Source: CAG-877 sp963660495 (GTDB lineage: Bacteria > Bacillota_I > Bacilli_A > RF39 > UBA660). Taken from it: 26,797 nt of DNA. The stretch spans positions 1 through 26,797 of the forward strand of contig CAVKYO010000054.1 in the NCBI GenBank assembly GCA_963660495.1, in the 5' to 3' direction. The notes below the pieces were generated by a model. That model was not told where the DNA came from and searched no databases. It saw nothing but the letters and a program-made list of their open reading frames with translations. Both the position numbers and the translations under genes were made by a program. Every line of letters begins with the position of its first letter. Positions within the stretch are counted from its first letter, which is position 1. Positions 23,061-26,797 of this stretch are shown in pieces.

Positions 23061-23790
23061 TATATAAATTATCATCAGACATCTTAAATGTATAAAGATA
23101 TTTAGCACTTTCAACTATAGAACCAGTTTTATCTTCTACATCTAATGATTCATATACCCTAACAACATCTCCCTCTTTTTCAGCTTTATATATATCATAA
23201 TTATATGTAAAATCTTTAGAGAACAAATCATCCTTAGAACCTTGAGTATACAAAACATAAGAATCAACATCTTCAATATATACATATGTATCATTATCTG
23301 GATTTACCTTAATATTAACATCTGTACTCATTAAAAATCCATCACCAAATACTTCTTGATATGATCTTTCAACATCTTCTCTTTTAATAATAGTTCTATC
23401 ACTGCAAACTAATTTCCCATAAGCATTTTCACTAGGTAAACTACTACAGTCCTCTGCTTCTAAAAAGTCCACTCCCTTAAGATTTAAATATGCAAGTACC
23501 ATTTTATTACTCTCAGACATATTAGATATCAAACTACTATTTTCACCATCATACATCCAATAAGGAGAAGTAGATTTAAAATCATGAACTGTCGTATATA
23601 AACTTTGTACTAATCGACTATTTTTATCCAAACTAGTTATTTCAATAGTTTTCTTACTAGAACTAATAGAAGTAAATACATAAATAACCAAGATAATACC
23701 AAGTATTCCTACTACTGCTAGAAATAACATTTTAGTATTAAAAGACTTCTTAGTACTTTTACTTTTTGAAACCATTTCATCAAATTTCAT
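23032..23790 (-). CDS. Membrane-anchored extracytoplasmic protein (252 aa), unknown function
   Basis: A charged cytoplasmic N-terminus (MKFDEMVSKSKSTKKS), one membrane helix (about 21-43) and an approximately 205-residue polar domain outside. That domain is rich in Ser, Asp and Tyr, contains two cysteines (Cys115 and Cys129 in the stretch EDCSSLPSENAYGKLVCSD) that may form a disulfide, and ends in beta-strand-like segments (YLYTFKMSDDNLYTFYSIE). I do not recognise the family. It begins 18 bases after the dehydrogenase stop with a GGTGAT ribosome site, so it is co-transcribed with it. Its last nine codons are duplicated at 21433-21487. Confidence 0.75.
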   Translation of the reverse strand: MKFDEMVSKSKSTKKSFNTKMLFLAVVGILGIILVIYVFTSISSSKKTIEITSLDKNSRLVQSLYTTVHDFKSTSPYWMYDGENSSLISNMSESNKMVLAYLNLKGVDFLEAEDCSSLPSENAYGKLVCSDRTIIKREDVERSYQEVFGDGFLMSTDVNIKVNPDNDTYVYIEDVDSYVLYTQGSKDDLFSKDFTYNYDIYKAEKEGDVVRVYESLDVEDKTGSIVESAKYLYTFKMSDDNLYTFYSIESVK

Positions 23791-23808
23791 AACTAATCAC
23801 CATCAATT

Positions 23809-24834
23809 CTATTTATTAGGATCAACTAGTATTTTAACAGCGTCATCTTTACCAGACGTTAATCTTTCATATGCCTTTTGAACTTCTTCTAAAGAAACTA
23901 CATCATCAACAAATTTTAATGTATCTATTTTCTTACTTGCCATTAAATCAATACAAGTTTGGAACTCCTCTTTTGTATAAGCAATTGAACCTTTAATAGT
24001 TAATTCTCTCATAACTGAAACAATTGTAGGTATTGTAACTGTTCCTAAAGAAACACCAACTAAGATAACTCTACCACCTGGTCTAACAGCCATTAAAGCT
24101 GAACTAACTGCAGGTGAGTTTCCACAACATTCAATAACAACATCAAATCCACCATTAGTAATTTGCGTAGTTTTTTCTAACATCTTAGTATCCTTAGCGT
24201 CAAACCATTCATCACAAACTCCTAGTTTAACACTCTTCTTACCACGTAAATCATTTGTCTCAGATAAAGCTACATAACTAGCTCCTTCCATCTTAGCAAA
24301 CATTGCCGAAACAAGGCCAATGATACCTCCACCAATGATTAATACTTTCTCACCAATTTTTATATCAGCTAAATGTACAGCATGCAATCCAACAGCACTA
24401 GGTTCAACCATAGCGACTTCTTCATCAGTAACATTATCAGGTACTTTTAATACCATATCAGGTCTAATAGCCATTTTAGGTGCCAAAGCTCCAGGATTAG
24501 TCAAAGAAAGACCCGTAGCATGAGACCAAGTTTCAGGACAATATTGTGGATTACCTGTTAAACAAGCACTACAATGTCCACATGGTGAAATAGGTAAAGC
24601 AGTTACTCTATCTCCTACTTTTAAATCTTCTCTACTACCAGGATTATAAACAACACCAGAATACTCATGTCCCATAACTAATCCAGCAGGTTCACCAATA
24701 TCCCAGTAATGAATATCAGAGCCACAAATACCTGACTTTTTAACATCAATTAAAACACTACCATCAACACTAACAGGTTCATCAATTTCTGAAACCTCAA
24801 ATTTTCTAACATCTTTTAACTTAACACATTTCAT
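23809..24834 (-). CDS. Zinc-dependent medium-chain dehydrogenase (sorbitol/xylitol dehydrogenase-like)
   Basis: 341 residues. The catalytic zinc ligands of the family are present: Cys37 (GICGSDIH), His56-Glu57 (MGHEYSG) and Glu144 (MVEPSAV). A structural zinc site with four cysteines is complete (85, 88, 91, 99 in PCGHCSACLTGNPQYC). The Rossmann motif is GGGIIG (168-173), and the acidic residue after the second strand (Glu192) favours NAD over NADP. The sequence fits polyol dehydrogenases that oxidise sorbitol, xylitol or related sugar alcohols to ketoses; the exact substrate cannot be read. A ketose or xylulose product would feed the phosphoketolase elsewhere in the window (inference). Strong ribosome site AGGAGG 9 bases before the ATG; first gene of a two-gene operon. 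Confidence 0.92.
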   Translation of the reverse strand: MKCVKLKDVRKFEVSEIDEPVSVDGSVLIDVKKSGICGSDIHYWDIGEPAGLVMGHEYSGVVYNPGSREDLKVGDRVTALPISPCGHCSACLTGNPQYCPETWSHATGLSLTNPGALAPKMAIRPDMVLKVPDNVTDEEVAMVEPSAVGLHAVHLADIKIGEKVLIIGGGIIGLVSAMFAKMEGASYVALSETNDLRGKKSVKLGVCDEWFDAKDTKMLEKTTQITNGGFDVVIECCGNSPAVSSALMAVRPGGRVILVGVSLGTVTIPTIVSVMRELTIKGSIAYTKEEFQTCIDLMASKKIDTLKFVDDVVSLEEVQKAYERLTSGKDDAVKILVDPNK

Positions 24835-24862
24835 AAATGAACTCCTCCTATCATCTAATATA

Positions 24863-24871
24863 ATAATACCA
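24863..24871 (-). promoter_or_regulatory. Extended -10 promoter of the dehydrogenase operon
   Basis: Minus-strand TGG-TATTAT (24863-24871) matches an extended -10; the region 17 bases upstream is T-rich without a good -35. The divergent glycosyltransferase gene shares this 95-base intergenic region. Confidence 0.45.
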
Positions 24872-24929
24872 TAAATAAAGAAAAAATAAATATTTTTATG
24901 ACAAAATCTGTCTATAGGAAAGGAAAATA

Positions 24930-26003
24930 ATGAAAATATGTGTTTATGCCATTTCTAAAAATGAAGAAAAATTTGTCAAACGTTGGACTGAATCCATGAA
25001 AGAAGCAGATGAAATATATGTTTTAGATACTGGTTCAACAGATAATACGGTAAAACTCTTAAAAGAAAATAATGTCCATGTCAAAATAAAAGAAATAATA
25101 CCTTGGCGTTTTGATGTAGCTCGTAATGAATCTTTAAACTTAGTCCCTCTCGATACAGACATATGTGTTTGTACAGATTTAGACGAAGTCTTTGAAAAAG
25201 GTTGGAGAAAACGTCTAGAACAAGCCTGGCAAAAAGATACAACAAGAGCCAGATATACATATAATTGGAAATTAAATAAAAACAATATACCTGAAGTTAC
25301 TTTTTATACAGATAAAATTCATACCAGAAATAACTATACTTGGATAAACCCAGTTCATGAAGTATTATCATCTTCAACAAAAGAAAACCAAATAATAATA
25401 AATGACATAGTCCTAAACCATTATCCAGACATAAACAAAAGTAGAAAAAGTTATCTTCCATTATTAGAACTAGCTGTAAAAGAAGATCCAAGTAATGATC
25501 GTAACATGCACTACTTAGGTAGAGAATACATGTACTATGGCTACTATAAAAAATGTATTAAAACATTAAAAAAACATCTCTCTTTAAAAACTGCTACTTG
25601 GAAAGATGAACGTTCTGCCTCTATGCGTTTCATTGCTAGAAGCTACTTAAATCTAAATAATTTTAAAGAAGCTAAATCATACCTAAAAAAAGCCATACAA
25701 GAAACTCCATATCTAAGAGAACCATATGTAGAAAGAGCTCTTCTTGCTTATCATGAAAAAAACTATTTAGACATTGACAAATACTGTTTAAAAGCCTTAA
25801 CTATAACATATCATCCTAAAACTTATATAAATGAAGTATTTGCCTGGGATGAAACAATTTATGTACTTCTAGCAATATCAAACTATTATCAAAGAAAATA
25901 TAATTATGCCATTTACTTTATAAATAAAGCAATTAAAATAAATCCTACCAATGAAGATTTATATAAAAATAAAAACTTATTCATTGAAAAAGAAAAAGAT
26001 TAA
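24930..26003 (+). CDS. Family 2 glycosyltransferase with C-terminal TPR repeats
   Basis: 357 residues. The N-terminal GT-A domain has the opening strand CVYAISKNEEKFV, the nucleotide-sugar motif VLDTGSTDNT (31-40) and the metal-binding DLDE (83-86) of the DxD type, then VHEV and LNHYPD (typical end of these SPBC/SunS-like glycosyltransferases). From about residue 180 tetratricopeptide-like helix pairs follow (YLGREYMYYGYYKKCIKTLKKHL, then FIARSYLNLNNFKEAKSYLKKAI and others), a layout known in bacterial GT2 enzymes that modify proteins or cell-surface polymers. No membrane helix, so cytosolic. Ribosome site AGGAAAGGA lies just before the ATG. Donor and acceptor are unknown. Its stop overlaps by 4 bases the stop of the convergent MscS gene. 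Confidence 0.9.
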   Translation: MKICVYAISKNEEKFVKRWTESMKEADEIYVLDTGSTDNTVKLLKENNVHVKIKEIIPWRFDVARNESLNLVPLDTDICVCTDLDEVFEKGWRKRLEQAWQKDTTRARYTYNWKLNKNNIPEVTFYTDKIHTRNNYTWINPVHEVLSSSTKENQIIINDIVLNHYPDINKSRKSYLPLLELAVKEDPSNDRNMHYLGREYMYYGYYKKCIKTLKKHLSLKTATWKDERSASMRFIARSYLNLNNFKEAKSYLKKAIQETPYLREPYVERALLAYHEKNYLDIDKYCLKALTITYHPKTYINEVFAWDETIYVLLAISNYYQRKYNYAIYFINKAIKINPTNEDLYKNKNLFIEKEKD

Positions 26004-26650
26004 TCACCAGTATAAAGATTAATCTTTCCATCTTTATAAGCTAAATAAATTTTATTCCAAATAACACTTTCTATATATCTAGCTTTCTTAGGATGCATCA
26101 AATATCTAAGTATAAGTTCCACATGATTATCAACAATCCTAGTATATATAATAGGCTCTAATTTATTAAAATAAATTCTATTAGTAGTATTAACATCTTC
26201 TATTAAATTTTTCATCTTTCTAGGAATATTCTTAACTGTATCTAAACTATTAACTATTTTATATATTTCTTTTTTATTATTAACTAAGTCACAATCTAAA
26301 TTAACTTTAATAATTATTTCATTCCATATATATTTAAATCCTTTATTAATATTTTTAACTGGCTTAGAAATAATTGTAGAATTAGGATAATGTATAACTA
26401 TACCAGTAGATTGCCCATTATCTTCCTTAGTAGATACTTCTAGTATTTCAAAACTAAATGTTGAAATACTCATAACGTCTCCTTTAATATCTTCTATTTG
26501 TATACGATCTTCTACTTTAAAAGGTTTCTTAAATTTAATATAAATACCACAGAAAAAATTAAGTATAAAATCTCTTAACGCTATAGTCATCGCAGCTGAA
26601 ACTACGCTAATAAATGTCATTAAACTTTTAATATAATCGTCAAAGAACAA
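26000..26650 (-). CDS. MscS-family mechanosensitive channel, 5'-truncated
   Basis: The sequence begins at the pore-lining helix of MscS (SLMTFISVVSAAMTIALRDF then ILNFFCGIYIKFKKPFKVED, matching the family pattern up to the K-P-F-x-V-x-D start of the beta domain) and continues through the beta and C-terminal alpha/beta domains, which look complete. The helices that normally precede the pore helix (TM1 and TM2, about 60-100 residues or more) are missing: an in-frame TAA lies at 26666-26668. The first possible start is a TTG at 26650 with no ribosome site. The DNA just upstream looks like the end of an insertion element, so the gene was probably broken by insertion. A tension-gated channel is unlikely to work in this form. 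Confidence 0.8.
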   Translation of the reverse strand: MFFDDYIKSLMTFISVVSAAMTIALRDFILNFFCGIYIKFKKPFKVEDRIQIEDIKGDVMSISTFSFEILEVSTKEDNGQSTGIVIHYPNSTIISKPVKNINKGFKYIWNEIIIKVNLDCDLVNNKKEIYKIVNSLDTVKNIPRKMKNLIEDVNTTNRIYFNKLEPIIYTRIVDNHVELILRYLMHPKKARYIESVIWNKIYLAYKDGKINLYTGD

Positions 26651-26652
26651 AA

Positions 26653-26685
26653 GACAAATTTCAATTTATAAAATTTAAATTTGTC
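26653..26685. repeat. Inverted repeat at the junction upstream of the truncated MscS gene
   Basis: Perfect 9-bp arms GACAAATTT (26653-26661) and AAATTTGTC (26677-26685) around an AT-rich loop, followed on the plus strand by GTTTTTT. It could be a terminator-like hairpin or an element-end structure. Confidence 0.6.
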
Positions 26686-26797
26686 GTTTTTTGGTCGTCA
26701 CCGATCAAATTTCCTACTTCACAGATAGAGTAACCTCTATTCTCCATAGGCTTAAATTCCGATAGTCGCTACCGTACTAATTATTTTATTCATATTT
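26686..26797 (-). mobile_element. Probable 3' (right) end of an IS200/IS605-type tnpB element, running off the edge
   Basis: Read on the minus strand, one frame encodes NMNKIISTVATIGI followed by a stop (26752-26754) and then AYGE. TnpB proteins typically end with T-V-G-T-x-G-I-N-A-C/Y-G-D/E and, some residues later, S-M/V-K-Q-E; a stretch at 26711-26725 encodes S-V-K-stop-E in another frame. This segment is visibly richer in G and C than its surroundings and holds a perfect hairpin (ATAGAG/CTCTAT, 26725-26740). The identification rests on short motifs recalled from the family, so it is moderate. The rest of the element is outside the window and its exact end is not fixed. Confidence 0.5.

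Noticed and set aside
24944..25285. Minus-strand open frame inside the glycosyltransferase gene
   Set aside because: Antisense to conserved GT2 motifs; no ribosome site.

Overview
The window is AT-rich (coding sequence rich in Lys, Asn and Ile), with Shine-Dalgarno sites close to AGGAGG, CIRCE heat-shock operators and SipW/TasA-type secretion genes. This fits a low-GC member of the Firmicutes, probably an uncultured gut lineage of Bacilli/Mollicutes-like type (inference). Trp is encoded by TGG throughout, so the standard bacterial code applies. Almost every gene is on the minus strand; only a membrane-anchored WG-repeat-like protein (2958-3665) and a glycosyltransferase (24930-26003) are on the plus strand.

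Layout, left to right. (1) 1-2352: an operon read right to left from a strong promoter at 2325-2352. It encodes a membrane-anchored protein, two small unknown proteins and a PLP-dependent cysteine desulfurase, and ends at a hairpin terminator at 91-125. (2) 2361-2856: a small heat-shock protein whose promoter is overlapped by a perfect CIRCE operator. (3) 2892-9063: a plus-strand membrane protein, then two tandem 7TM hybrid histidine kinases. The downstream kinase has a receiver, an approximately 330-residue Glu/Lys/Val/Thr repeat linker and a C-terminal HPt domain; the upstream kinase has a degenerate ATP-binding site. (4) 9195-11637: a phosphoketolase for heterofermentative sugar breakdown. 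(5) 11649-12791: a lipoprotein with an internal membrane helix. (6) 12793-14766: HtpG, with a second CIRCE-type operator placed exactly as at hsp20. (7) 14781-15946: a 42-residue membrane protein and two overlapping genes for beta-rich CnaB/SpaA-like proteins without signal peptides. (8) 15948-20787: a four-gene secretion operon encoding a TasA-like protein, a SipW-type Ser/His signal peptidase with a long polytopic N-terminus, a DUF5305 protein, and a large secreted protein (TasA-like start, two PEGA-like repeats, glycine-rich C-terminus). (9) 20914-23060: another CnaB-like gene, then a DUF4143 ATPase gene lying between two perfect 55-bp direct repeats. Each repeat copies the last codons and terminator of the next gene. 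(10) 23032-24871: a membrane-anchored protein co-transcribed with a zinc-dependent sorbitol/xylitol-type dehydrogenase. (11) 24930-26797: a glycosyltransferase with TPRs, a 5'-truncated MscS channel gene, and at the window edge a sequence resembling the 3' end of an IS200/IS605 tnpB element.

How the parts fit together. HrcA probably controls hsp20 and htpG together. The kinases probably form one phosphorelay ending at the single HPt domain. The SipW operon looks like a self-contained export module for surface fibres or matrix, bracketed by paralogous CnaB-like genes. The intervals 21433-23060 and 26651-26797 show signs of DNA rearrangement or transposition.
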